A stretch of DNA of 64,000 nt. It comes from Streptomyces sp. CC228A. Its GTDB lineage: Bacteria; Actinomycetota; Actinomycetes; Streptomycetales; Streptomycetaceae. Shown piece after piece: positions 33,036 through 41,979 of the stretch. The stretch spans positions 17,999 to 81,998 of the forward strand of contig NZ_JAJPUI010000014.1 of assembly GCF_021390935.1 (NCBI RefSeq). The letters run 5' to 3'. The notes under the pieces were generated by a model. That model saw only the letters and a list, made by a program, of their open reading frames with translations. It was not told the DNA's origin and made no database searches. How positions within the stretch are numbered: position 1 is the first letter of the stretch; every line of letters starts with the position of its first letter. The position numbers and the translations under genes were made by a program.

Positions 33036-33578
33036 ATGGCCCCCGACCGCCCTCCGCCAGGCCCGCCCGCCGGACCCGTCCGCCCCCGGCCGGGAGCGCC
33101 TGCCCCGTCCCGCCGGGCCCGTACGGCGGTGACCCACAGCGCTGCGGCCCTGGCCGGTCTGGGCGCGGGACTGCTCATCGGCCTCCTTGCCGCCCCCGGC
33201 GGCGACGGGGCCCCCGATGGGCGGCCGACCGCGACGGCCATGGTGACCGCCACCACATCGCCACCCGGGACCTCGGCCACGCGGCCCCCGGACACACCTC
33301 CGCGGGCGTCCGGCACACCGGACGGCGAGATCCCTGGGGACGGCACGTTCCTGGTCGGGGAGGACATTGCGCCGGGCGTCTACCGGAGCAGCGGCCCCGC
33401 GGACGCGGCGACGGGCTTCTGCTCCTGGTTCCGGCTCAAGGGGACGACGGGCGCGCCGGAGGACATCATCGCCGCGCACACCGGGCAGGGACCGGCCACC
33501 GTCACGGTGCTGCCCGGTGACCGGGCTTTCCAGACCCAGGGCTGCGCGCCCTGGAAGAAGGCGGCCGAAGCCGGGTGA
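33036..33578 (+). CDS. Membrane-anchored secreted protein, hypothetical
   Basis: A 180-residue protein: a basic Pro-rich N-terminus (MAPDRPPPGPPAGPVRPRPG), one membrane helix near residues 36-52 (AALAGLGAGLLIGLLAA), a Thr/Pro-rich spacer, then a small outer domain DGTFLVGEDIAPGVYRSSGP...FCSWFRLKGTTGAPEDII...FQTQGCAPW. This GxFxVGxDIxPGxYRSxG domain recurs in many actinobacterial surface proteins, with two cysteines that may pair. ATG 33036 has GGAGG 12 bases upstream. Function unknown. Confidence 0.75.
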   Translation: MAPDRPPPGPPAGPVRPRPGAPAPSRRARTAVTHSAAALAGLGAGLLIGLLAAPGGDGAPDGRPTATAMVTATTSPPGTSATRPPDTPPRASGTPDGEIPGDGTFLVGEDIAPGVYRSSGPADAATGFCSWFRLKGTTGAPEDIIAAHTGQGPATVTVLPGDRAFQTQGCAPWKKAAEAG

Positions 33579-33744
33579 GCGGATGCGCACCTCTCGCGGG
33601 CGACGCGCTCGCAGTGGGGGCGGGGCGGGCGCTCCGGGCGGGGGTGCGCGGGGCGGGGCCGGGCCCCGGTGGCGGCGGGGCGGGCGAGCGGACGGGAGGC
33701 GCGGGGGCGGGCCGTTCGCGCTGGTCACAGCCCTGCGAGAAAAG

Positions 33745-33825
33745 TGCCCGGAGCCGGACTCGAACCGGCACGGCCAGAGGCCAGCGAGGTTTAAGCTCGC
33801 CGTGTCTGCATTCCACCACCCGGGC
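33745..33825 (-). tRNA. bldA: tRNA-Leu(UAA), the UUA-reading tRNA
   Basis: On the minus strand a class II tRNA folds cleanly: acceptor GCCCGGG pairs with TCCGGGC, the anticodon stem GCGAG/CTCGC encloses CTTAAAC with anticodon TAA (33793-33791), a variable arm (TGGCCTCTGGCCG) follows, and the T arm is GCCGG-TTCGAGT-CCGGC. CCA is not encoded. The sequence closely follows S. coelicolor bldA as I remember it. In Streptomyces UUA codons are rare and found mostly in developmental and antibiotic regulators, so this tRNA is a key regulator of morphology and secondary metabolism. Confidence 0.93.
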
Positions 33826-34214
33826 TACGCGCGGCTCCGCGTCAGCACACGAGCCTATCCGGGCGAGGTCCCCCGAACAGCGGACTTACGGCTCGATGTT
33901 GTCTTATTTTATTGAGGTCTGAGGGGGCGTCAGCAGGCGCGGGGGGCGTTGCGCAGCAGCGGCGCGGGGTTCGCGGCCGCACATCCCGCCCCCGGGGAAT
34001 GACGGAAAGTCGCCGTCCGTCACGGCGCGTCTCGATACGTGACCGACCGCGCCGGGTCTCAGGGTGGCCGTCATACCTCAGGAGGAGGGAGCCGCCGCCC
34101 GGTCCGACTCCAGTCGGCCCCGGGAACGGGCACGGGGGCGGACGTGCGGCGGGGTTCCGGCGCGGACGATGGAACACGTCCTCGAAGAACGCCTTGTGTG
34201 ACAGGAGCCCCCTC

Positions 34215-34988
34215 GTGATCCCCACCTCGACCGCCCCCCGCGCCGCGACCTCGGTGGCCGCCCGCGCCCAGGATCTGAGCAAGGTCTACGGAGAAGGGGA
34301 GACCCGGGTGGTCGCTCTCGACCGCGTCACGGTGGAGTTCCCGCAGGGCGAGTTCACCGCGATCATGGGCCCGTCCGGCTCCGGCAAGTCGACGCTGATG
34401 CACTGCGTGGCCGGTCTGGACAGCTTCACCTCCGGTTCGGTGCGCATCGGCGACACCGAGCTGGGGTCCCTGAAGGACAAGCAGCTCACCCAGCTGCGCC
34501 GGGACAAGATCGGCTTCATTTTCCAGGCGTTCAACCTGCTGCCGACGCTGACCGCGCTGGAGAACATCACCCTCCCGATGGACATCGCGGGCCGCAAGCC
34601 GGACCGGGAGTGGATGGACCGGGTCATCGACATGGTCGGCCTGTCCGGCCGGCTGAGCCACCGGCCGGCGCAGCTCTCCGGCGGCCAGCAGCAGCGTGTG
34701 GCCGTGGCGCGGGCGCTCGCCTCCCGGCCGGAGATCATCTTCGGCGACGAGCCGACCGGCAACCTCGACTCGCGGTCCGGCGCGGAGGTGCTGGGCTTCC
34801 TGCGCAACTCGGTGCGGGAGCTGGGGCAGACGGTCGTGATGGTGACCCACGACCCGGTGGCCGCGTCGTACGCCGACCGTGTGATCTTCCTGGCGGACGG
34901 CCGGATCGTGGACGAGATGCTGCGGCCCACGGCGGACGGCGTGCTCGACCGCATGAAGGAGTTCGACACGAAGGGCCGTACGAGCTGA
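34215..34988 (+). CDS. ABC transporter ATP-binding protein (LolD/MacB-type)
   Basis: A 257-residue ATPase. Walker A is IMGPSGSGKSTLMHC (about residue 50), the Q-loop FIFQAFNLLPTL (about 100), the ABC signature LSGGQQQRVAVARALAS (about 155), Walker B IIFGDEPTGNLD (about 178) and the switch His in VVMVTHDPVAASYADRV (about 212). It belongs to the group pairing with FtsX-type permeases. GTG 34215 follows AGGAGCCCCCTC. The FtsX-type permease gene starts 109 bases later in the same direction, so the two form one transporter. Confidence 0.93.
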   Translation: MIPTSTAPRAATSVAARAQDLSKVYGEGETRVVALDRVTVEFPQGEFTAIMGPSGSGKSTLMHCVAGLDSFTSGSVRIGDTELGSLKDKQLTQLRRDKIGFIFQAFNLLPTLTALENITLPMDIAGRKPDREWMDRVIDMVGLSGRLSHRPAQLSGGQQQRVAVARALASRPEIIFGDEPTGNLDSRSGAEVLGFLRNSVRELGQTVVMVTHDPVAASYADRVIFLADGRIVDEMLRPTADGVLDRMKEFDTKGRTS

Positions 34989-35097
34989 GCCGCCCCTGCT
35001 GAGCCGTACCCGCCGCGCCGTACGGGCCGGCCCCGACCCGAGCCGTACGCGCCGATCCGCACGCCCCGGACCGCCACCCACACCAGGACCCGAAACC

Positions 35098-37629
35098 ATG
35101 TTCCGTACCGCTCTGCGCAATGTGCTCGCGCACAAGGCCAGGCTGCTGATGACCGTGCTCGCCGTGATGCTCGGTGTGGCCTTCGTCAGCGGCACCCTCG
35201 TCTTCACCGACACCCTCAACAACGCCTTCCGCAACCAGACCGCCAAGAGCTACGACGATGTCGCCGTCGCCGCGACCTCGTACGCCGATCCCGACAGCGC
35301 CACCGAGGAGCCCGGCATATCCGAGGCCACACTCGGCAGGATCGAGGGGCTCGACGGCGTCGCCTCGGCCACCGGCCGCGTCCAGGGCTTCGCCGGCGTA
35401 CCGGACGAGGACGGCAAGCTGATCGGCGTCGGCTGGTCCAACAAGGGCTCCAACTTCGCCCCCGGCGCGGACGGCAAGGACCCGCAGTACGCGTTCGTCG
35501 ACGGCGGCGGCCCGACCGGGGCCGGCCAGATCGCGCTCGACAAGGCGACCGCCGAGACCGGCGGCTACAAGGTCGGCGACTCCGTGCGGGTCGCCACCAA
35601 CGGCCCGGTGAAGGAGTACACCCTGAAGGGTGTCTTCACCACCGACGACGGGGCCGTCACCGCAGGCGGCAGCCTGGTGCTGTTCGACACCGCGACCGCC
35701 CAGCAGCTGTTCCTCAAGCCCGGCTACTTCGGGGAGGTCACCGTCGTCGCCGCCGCGGGTGCCGACGACGGGAAGATCCTCGACGCGGTCGTGCCGCTGC
35801 TGCCCGACAACGCCGTGGCGCAGACCGGCCAGGCGCTCGCCGACCAGCAGGCCGAGCAGATCGAGGAGGGCCTCGGCGCGTTCAACCAGATCCTGCTGGG
35901 CTTCGCCGGCATCGCGCTCTTCGTCGGTGTCTTCCTCATCGCGAACACCTTCACGATGCTCGTCGCGCAGCGCACCAAGGAGGTCGCGCTGATGCGGGCC
36001 GTGGGCGCGTCCCGCAAGCAGATCACCCGGTCGGTGCTGATGGAGGCCGCCATCGTCGGCCTCGTCGCCGCCGCCGCCGGCTTCGCCCTGGGCATGGGCC
36101 TCGCGGTCGGGCTGCGCAGCGCCATGGCCGCCTTCGACCTGAAGGTGCCGGGCGGTCCGCTGGTGCTCTCCGCCACCCCGGTCGTCGCCGCCGTCGCCGT
36201 CGGCGTCCTCATCACGATGCTGGCCGCCTACCTGCCGGGCCGCCGCGCCGCGAAGATCCCGCCGGTCGCCGCGATGAACAGCATGCACGCCGCGCCGAGC
36301 CAGCGCTCCCTCGTCGTGCGCAACACCATCGGCGCGATCATCGCCGGCCTCGGCGGCGCCGTGGTCGTGCTGGGCGCGGTCAAGGGCAGCGAGGCGGGCC
36401 GCTGGCTCATCGCCGGGGGCGCGTTCCTCACCCTCATCGGCATGATCGTGCTGATCCCGCTGCTGTCCCGGCCCGTCATCGCGCTCATCCGCCCGCTGTT
36501 CGTCCGCCTCTTCGGCATCTCCGGCCGGCTCGCCGGGCTGAACGCGGTGCGCAACCCGCGCCGTACCGGCGCGACCGCCTCCGCCCTCGCGATCGGGCTC
36601 ACCCTGGTCACCGGGCTCTCGGTGATCGGTGTGACCGTCGGCCAGTCCATCGACCGGATGACCACCGACCAGATCAAGGCCGACTACATGGTCCAGATGG
36701 CCGGCGGCGGCTTCCTCGACCCGTCGGCGCTGACCGCCCTGGAGAAGGCGCCGGGCGTCGCCGCGGTCTCCCCGCAGCAGGCGGCCTACCTGGAGCTGGA
36801 CGGCCACTTCGCGTCCGCGTCCGCCGTCACCGCCGGCGCCCTCGGGCAGGTGCTGCACGTCGAGACCGTCGACGGCTCCATGGACTCCCTCGCCCAGGGC
36901 CGGATCGCGGTCGCCGAGAAGACCGCGAAGGCGCGCGGCTGGAAGGTCGGCGACACTCTGAAGACCGTCTTCAACGACGACAAGAAGGGCGAGCTGACCG
37001 TCGGCGCCGTCTACAAGGACTCCGAGCTGCTCTCGCCGGTCGTCGTGGACACCTCCGTCGTCAACCCGCACGACGTGAAGCCGTACATCCCGCAGATCTA
37101 CGTGAAGATGGACGGCGGCGAGTCCGCGGCCAACGAGAAGGCGCTGATCGGCGCGCTGGGCGACAACCCCGCGATGACCGTCCTGGACAAGAAGGACATC
37201 CGCGACCAGATCGGCGGCTTCATCAACATGATGCTGAACATCGTGTACGGGCTGCTGGGCATGGCCCTGCTGATCGCCGTGCTCGGTGTGGTCAACACGC
37301 TGGCGATGTCGGTCTTCGAGCGCCAGCAGGAGATCGGCATGCTCCGGGCGATCGGCCTCGACCGCCGCCGGGTGAAGCGGATGGTGCGTCTGGAGGCCGT
37401 GGTCATCTCGCTGTTCGGCGCGGTGGTCGGCATCGGTCTCGGCACGTTCCTCGGCTGGGCCGTCGGCGAGACCATCAAGGGCAGCCTGCCGGACTACGCG
37501 CTGGTGCTCCCGTGGGGCCGCATCGGGATCTTCCTGCTGCTGGCCGGCCTGGTCGGCGTCCTCGCCGCGATGTGGCCGGCGCGCAGCGCGGCCAGGCTGA
37601 ACATGCTGAACGCGATCAAGGCCGAGTAG
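35098..37629 (+). CDS. FtsX-type ABC transporter permease (MacB-like)
   Basis: An 843-residue permease with one N-terminal helix (KARLLMTVLAVMLGVAFVSG), a large extracytoplasmic MacB_PCD domain (about residues 45-250), a three-helix FtsX core (about 260-400), then a second half that repeats the plan with the domain at about 505-690 and the last three helices at about 700-835 (IVYGLLGMALLIAVLGVVNT; RIGIFLLLAGLVGVLAAMWP). The motif EVALMRAVGASRKQITRSVL and its later copy EIGMLRAIGLDRRRVKRMVR are the cytoplasmic coupling helices. Substrate unknown; such systems export lipids, peptides or drugs. Confidence 0.93.
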   Translation: MFRTALRNVLAHKARLLMTVLAVMLGVAFVSGTLVFTDTLNNAFRNQTAKSYDDVAVAATSYADPDSATEEPGISEATLGRIEGLDGVASATGRVQGFAGVPDEDGKLIGVGWSNKGSNFAPGADGKDPQYAFVDGGGPTGAGQIALDKATAETGGYKVGDSVRVATNGPVKEYTLKGVFTTDDGAVTAGGSLVLFDTATAQQLFLKPGYFGEVTVVAAAGADDGKILDAVVPLLPDNAVAQTGQALADQQAEQIEEGLGAFNQILLGFAGIALFVGVFLIANTFTMLVAQRTKEVALMRAVGASRKQITRSVLMEAAIVGLVAAAAGFALGMGLAVGLRSAMAAFDLKVPGGPLVLSATPVVAAVAVGVLITMLAAYLPGRRAAKIPPVAAMNSMHAAPSQRSLVVRNTIGAIIAGLGGAVVVLGAVKGSEAGRWLIAGGAFLTLIGMIVLIPLLSRPVIALIRPLFVRLFGISGRLAGLNAVRNPRRTGATASALAIGLTLVTGLSVIGVTVGQSIDRMTTDQIKADYMVQMAGGGFLDPSALTALEKAPGVAAVSPQQAAYLELDGHFASASAVTAGALGQVLHVETVDGSMDSLAQGRIAVAEKTAKARGWKVGDTLKTVFNDDKKGELTVGAVYKDSELLSPVVVDTSVVNPHDVKPYIPQIYVKMDGGESAANEKALIGALGDNPAMTVLDKKDIRDQIGGFINMMLNIVYGLLGMALLIAVLGVVNTLAMSVFERQQEIGMLRAIGLDRRRVKRMVRLEAVVISLFGAVVGIGLGTFLGWAVGETIKGSLPDYALVLPWGRIGIFLLLAGLVGVLAAMWPARSAARLNMLNAIKAE

Positions 37630-37658
37630 CCGCTGCCGCTCCCCGCGTACCGCAGGCC

Positions 37659-37694
37659 GAGGGCCGGGTTCCCGTTCACGGGAGCCCGGCCCTC
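37659..37694 (+). terminator. Hairpin terminator after the ABC transporter operon
   Basis: GAGGGCCGGGTTCCCG (37659-37674) pairs with CGGGAGCCCGGCCCTC (37679-37694) around TTCA, with one G-U pair. It is 30 bases after the permease stop codon. No U-tract follows. Confidence 0.85.
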
Positions 37695-37880
37695 GTGCCG
37701 TACGGGCCGGGCTCCCGCGCCGCCGACGCCGACGCGCCTGCGCCGCCGCCCAGGGTCGGCCGGTGCCGCGCTGCCAGGCGGGACGGGCCGCTCAGGCGGT
37801 CGGCGCGGTGCGGACCGCCGGTGCGGCGCCGCCGGCCCGGGCCGCGCCGTCAGTCCCCTGGCCGTCCGCCTCGACCGCGG

Positions 37881-37950
37881 CAGGCCGTCCCTTCCAGTGG
37901 CAGGCCGTCCCTTCCGGTGGCAGGCCGACTTTCCACGTGGCAGGCCGTCA
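37881..37950. repeat. 20-bp tandem repeat, three and a half copies
   Basis: CAGGCCGTCCCTTCCAGTGG begins at 37881, 37901, 37921 and 37941 with minor changes in the third copy. It lies directly after the stop of the leftward cfa gene and runs into it by a few bases. Confidence 0.85.
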
Positions 37951-39258
37951 GGCGGTGACGCCACCACCCCAGGTGCGGCTGCGCAGCGGCATGCCGGAGG
38001 CGCCAGTGCCGGGACCCGCGGCGGGGGTCTTCACGGCGAGGATCTGGTTGACGCCGATCCGGCCCCGTTCGAACGACACGGCCGAGGCCGCCATGTAGAG
38101 CCGCCACACCCGGGCGCGGGCCGGGGACGTGAGGCGTACCGCCTCGTCCCAGCGGTCCTCCAGGCGTGCCACCCAGCGGCGGAGCGTCAGCGCGTAGTGC
38201 TCCCGCAGCGCTTCGAGGTCCCGGACCTCGAAACCGGCCTCCTCCAGCAGCGCGGTGGTGCGGCCCACGGGCGCGAGCTCCCCGTCGGGGAAGACGTACG
38301 CGTCGATGAACGGGTCGACGCGGTACGCTCCCTCGTCCGGCTCCGGGCGGCGGGAGATCTGGTGGTTGAGGAGCCGGCCGCCGGGCTTCAGCAGGCCGTA
38401 CAGGGTGTCGGCGTACTGCCGGTAGGCGACCGCGCCGACGTGCTCGGCCATCCCGATCGACGAGATCGCGTCGTACGGCCCGTCGCGCACGTCCCGGTAG
38501 TCCTGTACGCGGATCTCGATCCGGTCCGCGAGCCCCTCGTCGGCGATCCGCTTGCGGGCGTATCCGGCCTGCTCGGTGCTGAGGGTGACACCGACGACGG
38601 TGACGCCGTGGTGGCGGGCGGCGTGCAGGGCCATGGAGCCCCAGCCGCAGCCGACGTCGAGCAGCCGGTCGCCCTCCTTGAGGCCGAGCTTGCGGCAGAC
38701 CAGTTCCATCTTGTCGTGCTGGGCGGTCTCCAGGGTGCCGCCCTCCGTCCAGTAGGCGCACGAGTAGACCATGGACGGGCCGAGGACGAGTGCGTAGAAG
38801 GCGTTGCCGACGTCGTAGTGGTGGCTGATCGCCCGCCGGTCCCGCCCTCTGGTGTGCAGCGGGCCGCGGCGGCGCCGGACCTCCTCGGCCGGCGGCGGGG
38901 GCGGCGGCCACGGGCCGGCCAGCCGCAGCAGTTCCGCGGCGGCCTCCCGGACCCGCGGGTCCCGCACGCTCGGCGCGGTGTGCGGCCCCTCCCAGACGGG
39001 GCCGGCGATACGGTCCAGCGCGTCGTACAGGTCGCCCTCGACGTCCAGGTCGCCGGCGACCCAGCCCCTGGCCAGGCCGAGTTCGCCCGGCTTCCACAGC
39101 AGCCGGCGCAGGGCGCGGCGGTGGCGGACGACCAGGACGGGCACGTCGCCGCCGGGCGGCCCCGCCTCGCTGCCGTCCCAGGCGCGGACCCGCAGGGGGA
39201 GCGGAACACCCGTCAGGTCCTCGGCGAGCGCGGCCAGCCGGGAAGCGGTGTCGGACAT
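37948..39258 (-). CDS. cfa: Cyclopropane-fatty-acyl-phospholipid synthase family methyltransferase
   Basis: A 436-residue enzyme with an N-terminal phospholipid-binding part (about residues 1-130) and a SAM-methyltransferase core. Seen are SHHYDVGNAFYALVLGPSMV, YSCAYWTEGGTLETAQHDKM, the SAM motif RLLDVGCGWGSMALHAARHH (about 205), VVGVTLSTEQAGYARKRI and SSIGMAEHVGAVAYRQYADT, all typical for CFA synthases. It adds a methylene to unsaturated acyl chains of membrane lipids. ATG 39258 has GGAGGTG upstream; the frame stays open further 5'. In Streptomyces a cfa gene also lies near the UTR of ndh here. Confidence 0.9.
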   Translation of the reverse strand: MSDTASRLAALAEDLTGVPLPLRVRAWDGSEAGPPGGDVPVLVVRHRRALRRLLWKPGELGLARGWVAGDLDVEGDLYDALDRIAGPVWEGPHTAPSVRDPRVREAAAELLRLAGPWPPPPPPAEEVRRRRGPLHTRGRDRRAISHHYDVGNAFYALVLGPSMVYSCAYWTEGGTLETAQHDKMELVCRKLGLKEGDRLLDVGCGWGSMALHAARHHGVTVVGVTLSTEQAGYARKRIADEGLADRIEIRVQDYRDVRDGPYDAISSIGMAEHVGAVAYRQYADTLYGLLKPGGRLLNHQISRRPEPDEGAYRVDPFIDAYVFPDGELAPVGRTTALLEEAGFEVRDLEALREHYALTLRRWVARLEDRWDEAVRLTSPARARVWRLYMAASAVSFERGRIGVNQILAVKTPAAGPGTGASGMPLRSRTWGGGVTA

Positions 39259-39464
39259 GGTGCACACCTCCATGACGCCATCGCAGGAAATGCTCAGCAC
39301 CAACGAAAACACCCCGGGCCGCAGGAAAGCAGTCCCCAAACCACGCGAAGTCGCAGCCCTCCGCACGCCACGCCCCGGAGCGCCGCGCCCCCGCACGCCC
39401 GGCTCACCGGGTCCCCGCACGCTCACCTTCACGCCCGCGCACGGGCCGCCCGCAGGTCGGAGCG

Positions 39465-39890
39465 ATCGATCCCCCTCGGCGGCCGGCGCGGGCGGTCGTC
39501 CCGGGGCTGGTCCCGGCGGCACTCGCGGGGCCGGCAGGCGGTCGTCCCGGGGCTGGTGCGGGCGGCTCCTCCCGGCCTTCGGTCCGGAGGGTCGTCCCGG
39601 GGCCGGGCATGGGCGATCCTCCCCGGGCGCCGAGCGCGGGCGATCCCGCCAGGGCCGGGCGTGGGCGGTGCTGCCGGGGCGAGGCATGGGCGACCCTGCC
39701 GGGGCCGAGCACGGGCGATCCCGCCGGGGCAGGCGCGGGCGATCCCACCAGGGCCGGGTGTGGGCGGCCCTTCCCGGGCTCCGGGCGTGGACGCCCCTCC
39801 CCGGACGCCGAGCGTGAGCGATCCCGCCAGGGCCAGGTGTGGGCGGTGCTGGTGGGGGCGGTGCTGGTGGGGCCGGTCCGGGCGGTCCGG
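39465..39890. repeat. Minisatellite of about 25-bp units between ndh and cfa
   Basis: At least twelve diverged units resemble CGATCCCGCCAGGGCCGGGC followed by GTGGG, with boundaries marked by GGGCGAT or GGGCGGT. The unit length varies from 24 to 27 bases. The array occupies about half of the 814-base gap between ndh and cfa (39259-40072). Open frames there are low-complexity on both strands, so no gene is called in the gap. Confidence 0.7.
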
Positions 39891-40072
39891 CGGGTCCGTT
39901 GCGGGTGCTGCCCGCGGGTGCCTCCGTACGCCGGCGCCCCGCCGGTCAGCGGCATGCAGCGGCCCGCGGGGGCTCCGTGAGGCGCCCGGGGGCCGGGGCG
40001 CCTCGGCGGCCGCGGGTACGCCGAAGGGCCGCCCGCACCACGGATGGCGGGCGGCCCTTCAGAACGGCCGGA

Positions 40073-41452
40073 TCAGGAGGCCTTGGCCTTCTCCGGCTTC
40101 GCCGCCGCGGGCGCCGGCGCCGGCTTGGCCGCCTCGTAGAACTCCTCGCGCGGCGACTCGATCGCGCCGAGCGACACGACCTCGCGCTTCAGGAACATCG
40201 CGAGCGTCCAGTCCGCGAAGATGCGGATCTTGCGGTTCCAGGTCGGCATGGCCAGACCGTGGTAGCCGCGGTGCATGTACCAGGCGAGACGGCCCTTGAG
40301 CTTGATCTTCATCTTGCCCATGACGATCATCGCCACGCCCTTGTGCAGGCCGAGACCCGCGACGGCACCCTTGTTGGCGTGCTCGTACTCCTTCTGCGGG
40401 AAGCCCCGCATGCCGGAGACCACGTTGTCGCCGAGGACCTTGGCCTGGCGCAGCGCGTGCTGGGCGTTCGGCGGGCACCAGGCGTTCTCGTTGCCCGCCT
40501 TGCGGCCGACGAGGTCCGGGACCTGGGCGTTGTCGCCCGCGGCCCAGATGTAGTCGGTGCCCTTGACCTGGAGCGTCGGCTCGCAGTCGACGTGGCCGCG
40601 GGGGCCGAGCGGGAGGCCGAAGCGGGACAGCGCCGGGTTCGGCTTGACGCCGGCGGTCCACACGATGGTGTTGGAGTCGACCTCCAGGCCGTTCTTCAGC
40701 ACCACGTGGCCGTCGACGCAGGAGTCCATGGAGGTGTTGAGGTAGACCTCGATGCCGCGGCCCTCAAGGTGCTCCCTGCCCCACGTGCCGAGCTTGGGGC
40801 CGACCTCGGGGAGGATCTTGTCGGCGGCGTCCACCAGGACGAAGCGCATGTCCTCTCGGGACACGTTCTTGTAGTACTTGGCGGCGTCGCGGGCCATGTC
40901 CTCGACCTCGCCGATGGTCTCCGCACCCGCGAAGCCACCGCCGACGAAGACGAAGGTCAGCGCCCTGCGGCGGACCTCCTCGTCGGTGGTCGAGTCGGCC
41001 TTGTCGAGCTGCTCCAGCACGTGGTTGCGCAGGCCGATGGCCTCCTCGATGCCCTTCATGCCGATGCCCTGCTCGGCGAGGCCGGGGATCGGGAAGGTGC
41101 GGGAGACCGCGCCCAGCGCGACGACCAGGTAGTCGAACGGCAGCTCGTACGCCTCGCCCACGAGCGGGGCGATCGTCGCGACCTTCCGGTCCTGGTCGAT
41201 GGTGGTGACCCGGCCGGTGAGGACCTCGGCCTTGGGCAGCACGCGTCGCAGCGGGACGACGACGTGCCGCGGCGAGATGCTGCCGGCGGCGGCTTCGGGG
41301 AGGAAGGGCTGGTACGTCATGTACGAGCGCGGGTCGACGACCGTGACGGTCGCCTCGCCGTAGCGCATCTTCTTCAGGATGCGGCGAGCTGCGTACAGGC
41401 CTACGTACCCACCGCCTACTACGAGGATCCTGGGACGCTCCGTGGTGCTCAT
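40073..41452 (-). CDS. ndh: Type II NADH dehydrogenase
   Basis: A 459-residue single-subunit FAD-dependent NADH:quinone oxidoreductase. FAD binding: ILVVGGGYVGLYAARRIL at the start; NADH binding: LTFVFVGGGFAGAETIGEVE (about residue 165-185); FAD closing motif: GTDYIWAAGDNAQVPDLVG (about 310). The C-terminal membrane-associating part (RIFADWTLAMFLKREVVSLG) is followed by an Ala/Lys/Pro tail. It feeds electrons to quinone without proton pumping. ATG 41452 is used. The next upstream gene is 527 bases away. Confidence 0.95.
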   Translation of the reverse strand: MSTTERPRILVVGGGYVGLYAARRILKKMRYGEATVTVVDPRSYMTYQPFLPEAAAGSISPRHVVVPLRRVLPKAEVLTGRVTTIDQDRKVATIAPLVGEAYELPFDYLVVALGAVSRTFPIPGLAEQGIGMKGIEEAIGLRNHVLEQLDKADSTTDEEVRRRALTFVFVGGGFAGAETIGEVEDMARDAAKYYKNVSREDMRFVLVDAADKILPEVGPKLGTWGREHLEGRGIEVYLNTSMDSCVDGHVVLKNGLEVDSNTIVWTAGVKPNPALSRFGLPLGPRGHVDCEPTLQVKGTDYIWAAGDNAQVPDLVGRKAGNENAWCPPNAQHALRQAKVLGDNVVSGMRGFPQKEYEHANKGAVAGLGLHKGVAMIVMGKMKIKLKGRLAWYMHRGYHGLAMPTWNRKIRIFADWTLAMFLKREVVSLGAIESPREEFYEAAKPAPAPAAAKPEKAKAS

Positions 41453-41979
41453 GCCATCGAGTATCCACCCCCATCCGAGGGGTCGCTCGTGCGCCCCTTC
41501 ACAAGGTCCGACGCGACCTCTGCTACACTGCGCCGCCCACGTGACCGATGTCATGGCACGGGCCGGGAACCACGGTGTGACGGAAGACGTTGTCCACCTC
41601 CCCCTCACCCCCCGTGAACTGGCCCGGAGAGGTCTTGGCAACCGCGGAGGGGCCCTTCGGTTCACCCGTCGGAAACCCGCTTCCGCTTACGGAACACGGG
41701 CGTGAAGCGGCCCTGACAGGTGATCGCAAGGGCCTCCATGACCCCGACGACCCCCTTCAGGGCCCTTTTCCTTGTGAAGAACTTCACGAACCTTTTCCGA
41801 CGGGCCGTCGGACGGGGGTCAGTACCCCTTTCCCATGGCTGGCGGGCACCCCTGCGGCAGGCCGCGCACGTGTAAGACCACACCGGGGGCGCCGACGCCG
41901 GGGACACCGGCAGGGGGTGCCCCCGACCCGCCCGCCGGTGCCGGGCGGACGCCGCCGCCCCGCGTTCCTCCCCCGCCCC
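41453..41979. other. Intergenic region between ppx and ndh, possible promoters only
   Basis: 527 bases without a supported gene. A TACACT -10-like hexamer near 41523 reads rightward, and an inverted-repeat-rich stretch with AGGGCCTCCATGACCCCGAC and CAGGGCCCTTTTCCTTGTGA follows near 41730-41780, which might be a terminator-like element. I see no tRNA and no known small RNA. Confidence 0.45.

Noticed and set aside
39404..39980. Open frames on both strands between ndh and cfa
   Set aside because: They are translations of the 25-bp repeat, with no ribosome binding site or domain.
41662..41907. Short basic leftward ORF between ppx and ndh
   Set aside because: No good start site and no recognisable family; the region looks like a leader or terminator area.
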